From NCBI GenBank assembly GCA_014529385.2, contig CM043946.1:19359077-19423076 (forward strand): a stretch of 64,000 nucleotides of DNA, read 5' to 3'. Shown here piece by piece: positions 1-11,990 of this stretch (positions are counted from its first letter, which is position 1; every line of letters starts with the position of its first letter). A program made the position numbers and the translations under genes. The notes beneath the pieces were generated by a model, which saw nothing but the letters and a program-made list of their open reading frames with translations, made no database searches and was not told the DNA's origin. Source of the stretch: Adiantum capillus-veneris (Eukaryota > Streptophyta > Polypodiopsida > Polypodiales > Pteridaceae).

Positions 1-1
1 C

Positions 2-640
2 AATGATACTATGGAAATCCTATTGGATATGCTTTTAGTCAAGCATCGAAAATCTACTCCTTACTATCCCAGATGCAATGGACAGGCTGAAAGTAGCAAT
101 AAGACAATTAAGACTATTCTCACTAAGGTGGTGCAAAAGAAACCAGACCAGTGGGATTTGAAGCTTCAGATTGCTTTATGGGCTTATAGAACAACTTATA
201 AGGTAACTACTGGAATGACACCATTCAGAATGGTGTATGGTACTGAAGCAGTGGTTCCTATGGAGTTTGTAATCCCCAGTCTGAGAATGGCTGTAAAATA
301 TGGACTAGACTTCAACCATAATCTTAAGAAAAGACTGGATGAACTGATGTAGTTAGATGAACTCAGGCAAAGGGCTACATTGGAATAGGAAATTGTTCAA
401 CAAAGAAGGAAGCACTGGCATGATCGCCGAATTAAAGTCTGAGAATTCCAGAAAGGAGACTTAGTGCTTCTATATCAGTCAAGACTGGGTCCAAAGAAGC
501 CAAATTTGAAGATTGCCTGGGCAGGACCTTTTGAGGTTGATTGGGTCTTTTCCAATGGCACAGTCAGATTAAAAGACTTATCTGGACTAATCTTGCCAGG
601 AGTATATAATGGAGCAAAGATCAAACTTTATTACTCAGAG
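2..640 (+). pseudogene. Ty3/gypsy integrase, C-terminal half (open at window edge)
   Basis: This is the end of a retrotransposon polyprotein. The frame is open from the first bases and reads the end of the integrase catalytic core: YYPRCNGQAESSNKTIK is the usual core segment around the last catalytic Glu, followed by the conserved WDLKLQIALWAYRTT and TPFRMVYG stretches. The GPY/F-like C-terminal module (WAGPFEVDWVFSNGTVRLKDL) follows near 515-590. Three in-frame stops (350-352 TAG, 386-388 TAG, 440-442 TGA) break it, so this copy is dead although the frame is otherwise preserved. Integrase inserts the cDNA copy into host chromatin. Protease, RT and RNase H would lie to the left, outside the window. 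The family call is firm; the lineage within Ty3 is not. Confidence 0.88.
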
Positions 641-3600
641 ACCAGAGAAACTGGATTAGAAGAAGTCACTAAGGAACTGGAGGTTGTTGATCAAGAGATA
701 CCAGAATCAGATATTTTTGGTCTTTTCCATGTGCAACCAGTTCCAGCTTCAGAACCAGTACCTGAAGAATCAGATCAGGCTGATTTAAGAACCAGTACCA
801 ATATAATCCAGCCAGAGTGGGAATCAGTTCAGAACCAGTGTGAAAACACTTTTCAAATTTTGAGAGGCCAACGGTCAAATGGTATGCCAGTGATAATTAT
901 TACGAGGATGGGTTGCAGTGTTATCCAATGCATGTTTGCCACGTCAGCGACGGTGCACACAAGTCTAGGAGCGGCGAGTGGTGGAGCTTTTATGACGCGA
1001 ACACGTATAACAGTCAAGAGAGTTAACATTTTTCCTCATAAATCTCCTGCGCGACGCTTTCCTCCTCTCAACCATTCGCCATCGCCGAGCTCCGAGGTCT
1101 CTTCACTAGAACCGCAAACTTCGACCTCCGACGAGACAGTTGACTGTCAGACAACCTTACCAGCAACACCAAGCAATGGCTTTAACACAAGTAAGTCCTC
1201 TTCGCCTTCGCCTGTTTCATCATCGTCAACCTCACAGTGTATGGGAAGAAGGAAACGTTCAGAGAAGATGGAGGAAACTCTTGCAAAAGCCGAGGCTATA
1301 ATTACTGAGGCAAAGGCAAGCCTTCCTGTCCTCTCCTACAGTAAAATCCAAAGATATGTCTTTACTGATCATGCAATGACACTGTTACAACTCTGGGATT
1401 TGCGAGTTGTGTTGCAAGCCACAAGGATTGCTTTTCAGGCAGATATTATTAAGTAAGTTCTTGATTCCTTTGATGCTGAATCTAGCAGTGCTGTGATCAA
1501 TAATAGGAGGGTGTCAGTGACACCAGAGGCCATTGCATTTGCATTTCGGATGCCTAATGAGCCTAAACCATCGGTGGCAACTGCGCAGCAAATAAGTATT
1601 TCCCTTAAGGAGGATGAAGCAACTCGAAAGAAGAGCAAGGCAAGTGCTCAAGGAGTTCCAGTAGCAGGACTGGAAGCCTCCGTTGCTTACAGGTTTGTCG
1701 TCGAAGCAGTCAGTCTTAAGAACAACCCAACTTATGTGTCAGAAAAATTATTTGCTGTGCTATTGGCCAAGATACTGGATCCACAAGTCCATATCAACCT
1801 GTGCCAAATACTCTCGCATAATGTACTTCAACAAATTGCCAAGTTGAAATCTCAAACTTTTTTCAAGGCATGGTATGTCTGGCAATTTCTGTATTGGGCT
1901 ACTGCTGCAGATATTAATGAGTAGGTGAAACTGGCATGGAATGAGCAGCCCATTTCTGAACCAAAGAAAATTGAACTGTCCTCAGATGATGAGGAAATGG
2001 AAACTCAGACAACTTCCAAAGACCTGAAAAGGAAAGCTACTGCAGAGGAAGCTAGTAGTTCAAAGAAACCAAGAATTACACTGACCAAAAGCAATGAATT
2101 CTTGAAGCACATCGAAAGTCAGGTAAAGGCAGCGAGCACTGAGACAACTGTACCTAATCAGACAGTTGTTAAACACACAGTTGCTACTGGATCTGGGAAG
2201 GATCAGGTAAAGCCAATCACTGAGGCAAAGGCACCAGACCAGTCAGGAGACAAAGGCAAGAATCAACTGGATAAGGGGAAAGGTCCAGCGTCCTCAACTA
2301 TGTCTGAAACAGTTCCTGTCATTTCTCACAACCCTCTGCAACTGGTTAAAAAGGATAAGCTACAGCAAATGCAAACTCAGAAATTGAGAGGGCATCTCTC
2401 ACTCACCAAAATTGATTATGCATCGCTACCTTATGTGGCTCCTGTGGCAATCTATGAACCAGTTGATTCTGATCCAACTACGATCAAAGACAGATGTTCC
2501 GTATTAATATAGTCTTCGTGGAATACCATTGTCAGCTGTATGGCACAATTGGTGGAGGCTGCTGGATCAGAAGAAGAGACCAAAAATCTTAAGGCTGATT
2601 TAGCAGAAGCACAACATTAGATTGCAACACTCCAGAAAGCCCAGGAAGTGCAGAACATTGAACACAGGGTACTGGAAGCTCAATCAGAAAAGACTCAGGA
2701 GTTGTTGAGCAAAAAGCTAGCCAAGGCTGAGTCTGAAATTATGTTGATGAAGAGTCAAAGAAATGAGGCACTGAGAGCTGCAGAGCGAGCTGAGGCAAGG
2801 CTCAGAATGAAGCGAGCAGAATTCAGGAAGCTGCTTATACACCATACAGCTCTGAAGCGTTCGCTGACTGATAGATACATTTATAATAGCTTGTCTGAAA
2901 TTCTAAACCCAGCAGGCAATGCTGTTTTTTATCTAGAGAATTTAAAGTCCTTAATGGAAAGTCTGCAAAGTGATTTGCAGGATAAGGTGGCAGAGTTCAA
3001 TAATGCTCTGATGAACCAAGCCATCATGGATTATATTGAGCAGCAGACATCCCCAGAGGAGGATGAAGAAGAAGAAGGAGAAGATGAAGCTGATAAGGAG
3101 GAGGATGATGATCAAGAAGCCGGGCATACACAGGATGATGATGATGCCCCACCACCATCTCCACCTCCAGGACCAGGAAATGATGGGACAGGGCCAGATG
3201 AAGGAGGCCAGTCACAGCAAGACCAACCTGACCAGACTGAGGAACAACAGGAAAGACAGGAAACAGAACAACAGTCGGGTCATCAGCAGACTGAAGAACG
3301 GTAGCCCATCAACACTAAAAATGAGCCACCTGATCAATCCCATCACAACAGAGAAGCTAAAGGGAAAATGAAGGCTCAGGATGAGGGACCAGTGAAGGAT
3401 CATCAGCATTCACTGCAACTCATTACCCTAAATAAGCATCTGAGACATCAACAGGCCTCCATCACCAGACAATATCTGGAGGATGATACTCTGTGGACTG
3501 ATTTAGAAAGGTTCCAAAGGATATATGTAGGAGCCAGGGAAATGATAGAACATTGGAAATCTGCTGCTTTTCATGATAAGGAAGCTTGTAGACTACCTGC

Positions 3601-4700
3601 GCATCCCAGTACAGTTCAGCTGTTGGAACGAGTTCCAGAATGGATACTCAATGCTGATGAGAAAGTGGTAAACCCGCACTGGCAAAGAAAATCCACTGCA
3701 GATTGTCAGTCTTTGGATTTAGAACTGGAACTTCTACTAGGTAACAAACCAACTTACCGCTGTATGAAGGACGTTAGGGTCCAACTTAAAGATGTTCTGG
3801 TTCAACTGCAAATTGCCAGAGGTGTTTTGGACCAGAGAATGAAAGCCATCCTGGAGGACCAGGCGGCCACTAGCAGAGGACCTCAAACCCGCAACCTATT
3901 CCAGCTAGTCAGAATTACTAGGAAGATGATGCAACAAGAGAACCAGGCAGTTCTAAATTTCCTGAATTTGTACCTGATTCTGCAGTTCTCTTGTATGCTG
4001 TTCCAGCAAGAGAAACTGAGTTTCCAAGATTCTTTCCAGCACTGTATCCTCAATATCAAGAGCCAGTTGATCGACTCACATATTTCAAAATAATTGATGA
4101 GCTTCAGGATTGGTATGAGTGATCAACTGTAGAATGGAAGACTTGGAAGACATTGTTCAATGATGTTCTTCAAATCAATGATATCCAGGCAATAAAGGAA
4201 GAGCTACAGAGGATTCAGTTGTGTATGGGCCAATGGAAGATTCAAGTCAGGGGATTGACAAGGATTACTAATTAGTTACTGCAGCTTACAATCGAATCTT
4301 CCAAACTGCCTGAGAAAGACATTGCAGCAAAGCCAGGTCTAGCACCGTAGTACAGGGAGATGGCTGAGATTCTGTTCAAAGCGCGCGTCAAAACAAATCA
4401 GCCTCTTCCACAAGGATGGATCCATACTGCTTCGCATTGTCATAAACTGGCCAGAACCAGACTGACCAAGGGCAGGCGTACACTCTATGATCCTGACACC
4501 AAAACCTATCATTCTCTCACACCTTATGAGGTAGAGATGACCACAGAACGACGGGATTAGCTGGAGCAAGAGGCCATTTACCGACTGATTCAGAAGGAGA
4601 AGCGGCTGATGCTGGAACTTCTCAGGCACCAACATGGTCAAAGAGCAAGGGCAAAAGGAAGACGGTCCAATGGAAGGATACTGGGTAGTTCTATCTCAGA
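641..4700 (+). pseudogene. Long extra 3' reading frame of the Ty3 element, downstream of integrase
   Basis: The reading frame continues past the integrase for about 1,300 codons. One frame runs from 641 to about 3950, with stops at 1454-1456, 1922-1924, 2510-2512, 2618-2620 and 3302-3304. The coding signal then moves to the next frame (about 3950-4690, with stops near 4120, 4348 and 4558), pointing to one indel. The product begins Ser/Pro-rich (about 1030-1230). It has a globular stretch near 1330-1920 (VSVTPEAIAFAFRMPNEP, then a hydrophobic WYVWQFLYW segment), a Lys/Ser-rich linker, a coiled coil near 2640-3000, and an acidic DDDD/EEE then polyproline and Gln-rich tract (3045-3300). The C-terminal part again looks globular (EFVPDSAVLLYAVPARETEF and on). 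I recognise no known family. Additional ORFs occur in some plant Ty3 (Tat/Ogre-type) elements, which is the nearest precedent. Confidence 0.6.
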
Positions 4701-4849
4701 ATTCGGGGGCGACTTTTTTTTCAGCAGGCAGGGAGAGATGACCTTGGCCTTTTCAGCTGCCTCTCGTAATCTGTGAGCTTTCTAGAGCTCTGTATCCTTC
4801 ACCATCTTCTCAATGTCAGACTCTGACAATCCACCAGAAGATAGATTGT

Positions 4850-4912
4850 CAACATCAGAACCAGACGATGGATTTTTCAGCTCAACATCAGAACCAGACA
4901 ATGGATTTTTAA
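4850..4912 (+). repeat. Two-copy ~33-bp tandem repeat near element 3' end
   Basis: Two adjacent units beginning CAACATCAGAACCAGAC (at 4850 and 4883) differ by a few bases. They lie just before the polypurine tract of the Ty3 element, in the untranslated or extreme 3' coding part. Confidence 0.7.
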
Positions 4913-4940
4913 GAAATTTTGGAATCTTGCCAAAATTCAA

Positions 4941-4955
4941 GAAAGAAGGGAAGGA
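4941..4955 (+). promoter_or_regulatory. Polypurine tract of the Ty3 element
   Basis: The purine run GAAAGAAGGGAAGGA sits directly before a TGTAGACGG LTR start. This is the expected plus-strand primer position for reverse transcription. Confidence 0.65.
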
Positions 4956-5412
4956 TGTAGACGGCTGGCGCATCACCATGTGGAAACGTGTTCTTAGAAG
5001 TTGGGCAGTGAATCACTTAGTAATTACTCAAGTAATTACTATGGTAAACCCGAAGCATATAAATAGGGCCCATTACTTTGATATCGGGTTGGCATTTGTA
5101 ATCACTTGTATTAGCGCTTTGGGCTATAATTGTACTTGAGCATCAGTGACAGTGTTGTTGGCTATACCTTTTCTCTGTAATCATATTCGCTGTAATCTCA
5201 ATCATAATATACATTCAGTGATACTTATTTCTCAATAGTCTTCTGAATCTGAACTTTATTCTAGTCTATAAGTCCGATTCTCAATTCAGTATCCATATTT
5301 CAGTCTAGTCTCTGATTTCTGTCTAGTCTGCTGTTTGAAATCTTTCCACATAAGAAGCTGAAATCCTTCAACACTGGAATTAGCTGTCTGAAGAGATCAG
5401 CTCCAATTCCAT
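4956..5412 (+). repeat. 3' LTR of the plus-strand Ty3 element
   Basis: About 457 bp, beginning TGTAGACGG after the polypurine tract and ending ...CAATTCCA. A TATA-like TATAAATA lies at 5058-5065. The right edge is set by an abrupt switch at 5413 into the protease region of another element on the opposite strand, which also occurs at about 53705. The 5' LTR would be left of the window, so identity and target duplication cannot be checked here. Confidence 0.6.
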
Positions 5413-6440
5413 CATGCTAGAGAGGGAAGATGAAAAAGTCCTCTTTGTCGATGTAGCTTTGGACATGAAACATCAATTCCCCAATCAATAAAGTAACCGA
5501 TGCGTTTTGTCCCTTGAAATCCCCATCGGTAGTCACAATGTCTCCCATCTCAAAATCTTGTATGTCTAACTTGGTAGCCAACTCCTTTGATATAAAGTAG
5601 TGAGTTGAGCCAGGGTCAAAAAGGATAAAGGAATCATGTTCTCTCACCTTTCCTCAAGCATAGAAAAAGGGAGATCCTTCACAACGAGCATCCCCTTTTG
5701 GTTTCAACCATAGAAGCTATAGGTGGCTCATTGCATGCATTTCTTTGGAAGAAAGTGTGGTAGCCATGTCCTTGCTCCCCGCACATGAAGCACAGGTTAT
5801 CTTCGGAAAAAAACTCTAGCTCTTAAGGGGAGAGTCTATTCTTACCCATGTAGACTCCTTTCTCCTTAGCTTTTTTGTTGTTGTTGCTCAAGTTTCCCTT
5901 CAAGGAGTTTTGATCATTGTTCTTCTCTTTAGGCTCATTTTGGTCTTTAGTTTTTGTGGGCTTAGAATTCCTCTTAGGCTCTTAGCCCCTTGTTGAAAAT
6001 TGAATTGTGAAGCAACCATAGTATTTGTAGGACCACAAAGATGGTCCTAGGCCTTTGAGAATTGACATATTCGTCCATGTCTTCAGATATCCCAACACAA
6101 AATTGTTGTTTTTGCTCTCCAAAGTCTATCTTTTTGTAAACAGTGGCTTTGAGATGAAAATCCCAAAACTTGTCCACATACTTGTGGATAGACTCATAGG
6201 GAGACAAATTCAAACTTCGCCATTCGGTAAGAACTTTGTCTTCGACATCACTTGCAAGAAATTGCTTTATTATGGAAGCTTTTAGGGCTTTCCACGTCCT
6301 TGGGTCCAATTCCTTGGGAGCTTCACTAGTATCTCATAGACTAGTTTTTGGGGTGCCATCATAGCATAGCTCCAATGGACACCATTACTTGTCAATTAGG
6401 AGGGATGAGCTACCCAGCTAGGGCATGGAAACACTCATCA
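5413..6440 (-). pseudogene. Ty3/gypsy gag-protease remnant (copy A)
   Basis: A minus-strand gag and protease fragment, nearly identical in layout to 53705-54720. From right to left it encodes a gag capsid-like segment (5974-6309; RTWKALKASIIKQF, then FWDFHLKATVYKKIDFGEQ), a zinc-knuckle-like LCFMCGEQGHGY, and a retropepsin segment with LFDPGSTHYFIS at 5417-5647. Plant Ty3 proteases commonly have DSG or DPG at this site. The sequence stops abruptly at 5413 where the plus-strand LTR begins, so the rest of pol was separated by that insertion and should lie left of the window. Stops in the gag frame (for example near 5985) show it is inactive. Confidence 0.85.
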
Positions 6441-6957
6441 ATTAGTGAGCTAATCATGGCAACACGAATGGGAACTCTATGAAGTGGGCTTCTGGGCTTA
6501 TGGAGAAGCTAAGCCACGATGTCTGGCAATCTCCACATCCACTTATCTTCACCTCAAATCAACCCAATCACACAAACTAATAATTTCAAAGACAGGCACA
6601 ACACTAATCATATCATGTAACACACTAATCACAAGTGCACACACGTAGATCCATTGAGCATTCGCACTCCAATCAAGACTACAAGCACACACAAAGAATA
6701 GAGGGAAATCACACAAGATTAGAGCGGGGTTAACCACTAATTAGTTATGATCTAAGTCACCAAATCATCATTAGCAATCATAAGATGTATTCAAGAGGAT
6801 AGTGAAAGAGAAATAAGAATTGATTAGTGTTAATCAAGTCACATGAAGGAGAAGTTGAAGTCCTCCATAGCCACACACCTCATGAGCTCTCACCAAAGAG
6901 TGGTCTCAACAATTGAGGCCGAGAAACCTAATTTCTTTTACACACTACCTTATATAG
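6441..6957 (-). repeat. 5' leader region shared with the second Ty3 copy
   Basis: This stretch upstream of gag on the minus strand matches 54721-55235 almost base for base, with scattered substitutions. A TATATAAGG-type TATA box lies at about 6948-6956 on the minus strand here, and the second copy is truncated just before it. It probably contains the promoter and R/U5 of the element. I could not place the LTR edges or the primer site. Confidence 0.55.
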
Positions 6958-9224
6958 TTAGGGTAAAAATATGCAATGTCCAGGCACCGGAGGCCTTTAG
7001 GGCTCCACAAATCACTGAATCTACAACATAGGCATACCAATGAACCTATTCTTTATAGCTCAGAACTCTCATTGAGCCCATAACACATTATAAATATTAC
7101 AATGGCTTTGAATAAATCAAGAATTTACAATACATGATCATTTGATAAGAATGTAAAAGTGTGTATCTCCAATCTTTACTGCTTCTTTACTTCTATCTTT
7201 GATATGAATTGGCAAGGCTTTGGTCTTTAGCAGATTTGATTAGCTCAGTTAATATTCCCCTGTTCCAATTTTAGTGCTCATCCCTCAAACACTTTGAAAA
7301 AGTGTCCGTGGAGGCTATGGAAGGTTTTTGATCGGTTGTCGATGGGATGTATGGTTTCATGAGTCACTGAGTTTTTTGGTGAGGTTCCATCTGATGTAGC
7401 ATCTTCATTGGTCCAAATTTGTTTCTGATGTGAGAGATGATGTCGTATTTGTTTGTTGTAGCAGCATATGGCAAGGCTTTGTTTATTTAGTAAAGTATGT
7501 AGAAGTAAAGTAGAATGATGAATATATTAATTAGGATCCAATACCTGGATAACCAAAGGAAAAAACCCCAGTGGGAAAAAAATGCCTTTGGGATATGTGC
7601 ATTATTGTATTACTTACTAGCATGGGAAATATTATTTAAGTACTGAAGGGATTATTTGCCTAATGGATATGGAAATAAAAGGGTAGCAAATATGATATTA
7701 GCATGATGGAACATTGGTTTTCCTGCTATAGTCCACTCACGGTGCATAGGTGGAAGCAAAAAAAAGTGTCTAATGCATATGTCCAATGATGGGACATCGT
7801 ATATATGCATATACAAAAATGCATGGGAAACAATAAGCTGTGTAATAAAGATTTTTGAGGGGTTCTTCAATGAGAAGGTGTAGCTATAAAAGCATATGCT
7901 GTGTCTTTACAAGCTGGCACCCCTTGAAGAAGGGTTGTCGTTGTCGAGGATATGTGCTATCATCTTTCTGTGCACTATGCGTGAGTGTTAGACTCTACGT
8001 CACTCCACCATGATTAAGTTAATAGACTTTGACTCTTATGCTCATCTCATCCCAACATGAGCGACATGACTTAAATGTGCCTAACTCTTTCAGCTTGAGC
8101 GCAAGCCTAATAACTACGACTCCCACATAGTTTAATATGACTTGAAAATTTTGGACTAACGTTTTGCTCATTTAGTGGTTTAATAGCCTGACTTTGACTA
8201 TGCCAAAGAGTGTTTTTTGCACCCTGGTGACTTGAATTTTCACATTCTTGAGCTTACTACAAACATTTTGTCAGAAAAATAAGATTGAATCTTCAAAAAG
8301 AGGATTATTGAAGGACCACGTTGGCATTGAAGGTTTCTTTTTCCATACATGTTTCATCATCTTTGAATCTTCATTTGAGTTGGTTGGGTTGTCCTTCTTT
8401 GACTCTGAAGACTCCATTGTCTATTTGATTCTCCAATTGCCTTTGAGGTTGTTGTAGGCCTTGATTGACTGTATTCATCTAGCTTTTTGACTTGGAGAAT
8501 TGGAAGACTTAGGAATCCAAATCTCTCCATTACCTTCATAGGTTCTTTGATTACTTTGTCTAGCTCGAGGTCTTGTTGAGCTTATGAGATCTTCATGTAG
8601 TTCTTGTGTAGTTGCAATTGGTCTTTGGTTGATTTTCTGCCAGTTCTTTGTATAGATTTTGTAAAATCCTTATCCAAGAGGAATATTCTTTGTGATCCAT
8701 TTTTGTTATGTATCCTCTAGAGAATTGTGGTATATTCTAGCATCTGATATCGTTTTGTTGTAGATCTATTTATTAGGCATTTTGGGATATTGTTGAGGTT
8801 GATACCTTGTGGGCCTTCTTTCTTGGGAGGGTCTTGATTTCACTCATTGCTCCAAGCTACGATTTTGGTACCCATATCTGTGTATTACCTCTATAGTACT
8901 TATGTTGTTTTAATCTCTATTATGATGTTATCCATCCCATGTGTTTTCCTTTCTATTTAGATCTACTATCTTCAATCCACATTAGATCACTGACTTTTAC
9001 TAAACTCTCGGAACAGACACTTGCTTGACTATCTTTTTCTTCAATCTTCCACACTCCTTTCTGAGCTTCCACAAGAGCATACATCAATTTCAACTGATCT
9101 CACAAGCTCCCATTGTATTGTTGCAAAGTGTTCAAGCTTTCTTGATCTCTCGATCGCGAGAGCAACTGAGCTATCCCCTCAAAGCTCTCAAAGCCATCGT
9201 GATCCCTGCCATTGCCAAGCCGTA
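6958..9224. other. Anonymous region without supported genes
   Basis: AT-rich DNA with only short shadow ORFs. It begins where similarity to the second Ty3 copy ends. The lower part (about 8300-9220) may be degraded internal sequence of a minus-strand LTR element whose primer site would be at 9225-9238, but no domain is readable. Confidence 0.5.
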
Positions 9225-9238
9225 GATCTAATACCAAT
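9225..9238 (-). promoter_or_regulatory. Possible tRNA-Met-type primer binding site
   Basis: Read on the minus strand this is TTGGTATTAGATCT, close to the TTGGTATCAGAGC pattern common after plant LTRs. It abuts a candidate LTR ending ...CACTTACA. Confidence 0.45.
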
Positions 9239-9558
9239 TGTAAGTGCACGAATGCAGTGTGTGTGCAGAGAGTGAGAAGGGGAGAGAGAGAGAACACAGG
9301 ATGTGGGTGGAGCAACTCTACACTATGTGTGTGAAAGAGCCCCTTATTCTTATATCTAGTAAAGAATAAGGTGTGTACAAAGTAATGGGCAGTCGAACGT
9401 CTGTGACGTGTCCCACAGAGGTGAGAGTCACAACTCCTTTACCCCAACAAGACATAAGAGTTGAAACCCAAAATTGAAGACGTACATAATGATTTTTAAA
9501 TTTAGTTGTTGGTAAGATCTTTGTAGTTTCTCCATGTGTCACTTGAGCTTGCAATGTC
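9239..9558 (-). repeat. Candidate minus-strand 5' LTR (~320 bp)
   Basis: On the minus strand it reads TGACATTGC...CACTTACA and is followed by the primer-site-like motif at 9225-9238. A TATA-like AGATATAAG sits around 9350. No second copy was found in the window, so the left edge and the family are unproven. Confidence 0.4.
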
Positions 9559-10792
9559 ATGGTATGGTTGGTTAACCTGTAGTGGCTTTATCATTAAGGT
9601 TGCAAGGCACCCAAGTTCTTAAAAAACATATCGCATTTGATTTTCAAAATGTAACTATTATGCTTCCTAGTATTCTTTAGTCCATCTTGCGTGAAATGCA
9701 TCTTCCTTCCGTTGTTGTTGTGCTTCCTTCTCTACAAGGGATTTGAGTCTTTTGTTCTCCTTCTCTGTCTCTTTTTTCCTCTCTTTCTTCTTCATTCTTG
9801 GCATTCATTTTCTCTACATATTGTACTGAGGTGAGTATCAAGCTATTAGAGTAGTTCACAAATGCCTTTCTTGGTGCCCTTCTAATTGAAGCCTCCAATA
9901 TTGGCACCCATAAGAGTTCAACAATTCTAGCCTGCTCTTGTGAATCTTGCTAGTTTTGTGAGTGATGGATGATCATACAAGGATTGATATTCTCATCGTT
10001 ACTTTATCTTTCTTGTTGTTGTGCCAAACTAACCATGTCCCTTTCTTTGCTAAGATCTTCATACGTTTGTCTCTTGGGACTTGAAAATCTGGTTCATTAG
10101 CATTCTAGATGTTAGAAGGTGGATATATATTTTTAGAATAAAGATTTTGGAGGTTCTCATGGAGAGTCGTGACTATCACATGCCATTTTTTTTTGTAGAT
10201 CTTGACTCATCCAATCGTTCAGAAACATGGAACAGAAGTTGTGGGTGTCACTTTAAAATCCATCCCATCAACGCCTTCCAAGAATGCCATTAGGGAAGAG
10301 AGTGTGCCTTGTTTGACAAATCTCTACCACTTTAAGCTTAATATCCACAACTAAAACCTATACTTAGAGTTTACCTTTAGAAAGATTCATTGTAGGAAAG
10401 CTATTCTTCATTCTTAAGCATGGTTTTAGGGCCTTTTTACTTCTTTTCTGTACATCCTTCTTCCCAATTATAGATTTGCTAATGCCAAAAGACGTTGGTC
10501 AATTTTAGACACACTTGTACTTCAAATCAGCTAACAATCTCTTTTACAAAGTTGTAGAGCTTCATTTAGATTAAAAAAGGTTTTAAATCTGAGATTTCTA
10601 GCTCAAGTTGTGAGCAAAATAGTGACATGCTATCAATATACCTTGAATTTAGCAACATGCTTGTCTCTCTCTTTGAGATCATAGAAAGCTCAATCTCTGG
10701 CCCCTTTTGGATTTTGTTGTTCAACCCCTTTCCACCTTGATAACTGAGCTCTATATGTCAAGCTCACAATACCTCCATAGGATGGAAGCTCC
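9559..10792 (-). other. Degraded region, possible gag remnant of a minus-strand LTR element
   Basis: The only notable open stretch is 9677-9907 (minus), which is Glu/Lys/Arg-rich and could be part of a nucleocapsid or coiled coil. Together with the primer-site-like motif at 10793-10806 this may be the 5' internal part of another element. No catalytic domain was seen. Confidence 0.25.
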
Positions 10793-10806
10793 GAGCTTTG
10801 ATACAT
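10793..10806 (-). promoter_or_regulatory. Possible primer binding site next to LTR-like end
   Basis: The minus strand reads ...GGCAACA, then ATGTATCAAAGCTCGG, which resembles an LTR end followed by a TGGTATCAAAGC-like primer site with one mismatch. An LTR would extend rightward from 10807; its far edge is not defined. Confidence 0.3.
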
Positions 10807-11626
10807 TGTTGCCAGTGTGGCCAATGTAAAGCTCGCCGCCGAGAACAACCTTCAAATCTGATAGCACTTATAGAGTACGCGATGTGTGTCGAATCTAAGG
10901 GAGAAGAAGAGTGGCAACGCCTAAGTTCCATTATATATTAACATTAAATATATTATAGGCGTGCAATGGCTATATAATACATCTGGAAAAATTAAACAAC
11001 CATATTATACGGTGACACATCACTAAATTTGGCCCCCCATATTATCTCTCTCCAATTCGATTGAAGTTTTCTTTGATAAAACATTTCTTTGATCGAAGAA
11101 AACTTTCATTGACTTGCAAATATTATATATGACGCCGTCAGTGCTCTCCCTACACCATTCGACACAATCAAGTATCAGATTGTTTTAAAAAGGAATCCTC
11201 TCCCTCTTACAAATAAAAATATGAAAAACTAAAAGAATGAAAAAAGTAAAGATTTAGGCTATTTATTAAATTTAGTTGCTAATGATATAATTAAATTTTT
11301 TTGTTATAATTTGTAGTAGAGTTTGTTTCTGTTTCTAATTTTTAAATTGAATATTTACGATTAATTTTAAGAATTTACTCCCAAAAATAACACACTTTTT
11401 GCTTGAGAAATGAGAAACTTTACTCAAGTATGGACCTGTATGGGATATAAATCAATGTTTATGATTTCTAGTTACTTAGATTTAGATTGTAGTATTACCT
11501 TGTCTCTAAGCTTTTGTGTTATATATTCCATACATTTATATAAGTTAAAATCATTAATTTTTGTTGTGTTTGAGTTAATATCAAACTTCAAAATGAATGC
11601 AGAATCAATAATTTCTCTAAGTCCTT

Positions 11627-11990
11627 GTGTTAGAGTGATGTACTCACACATGGTAGCAGTTTGACCAAGTTTTTAATTGAAGTTTTCTGACCACACTTGA
11701 TGTTTATCATGTATAGTTAGAAGTGCTTCAACTAAAATTATATTATCACCTTATTGTGTTAGAGTAGTTTCTCACACTTCAAAAAATATTTTTAATTAAA
11801 TTTTTTTGGTCGTACTTGATGCTTCTCTTGTACGACTAGAAGTGCTTCAATTACAATAATGTTATCAGCTTTTTGTGCTAGAATACTTGCTCACACTTTC
11901 AAGAAGATATGCAATGATCAACACAAATTGTTTTTACAAATTGATTTGTAAAAAATCATGATAATTTAGCTACAATCCAACATTGATTGT
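11627..11990. repeat. Degenerate ~120-bp tandem repeat (about 3 units)
   Basis: Units start with TGTGTTAGAGT...CTCACAC at about 11628, 11756 and 11874 (the last as TGTGCTAGAATACTTGCTCACAC). Each contains a version of GAAGTGCTTCAA. A weaker fourth start is visible near 12005. The surrounding 10.8-13.6 kb region otherwise has no supported gene. Confidence 0.6.

Noticed and set aside
5417-5647. Protease motif DPGST instead of DSG/DTG taken as a novel active site
   Set aside because: DPG variants are common in plant Ty3 proteases, so it is not unusual.
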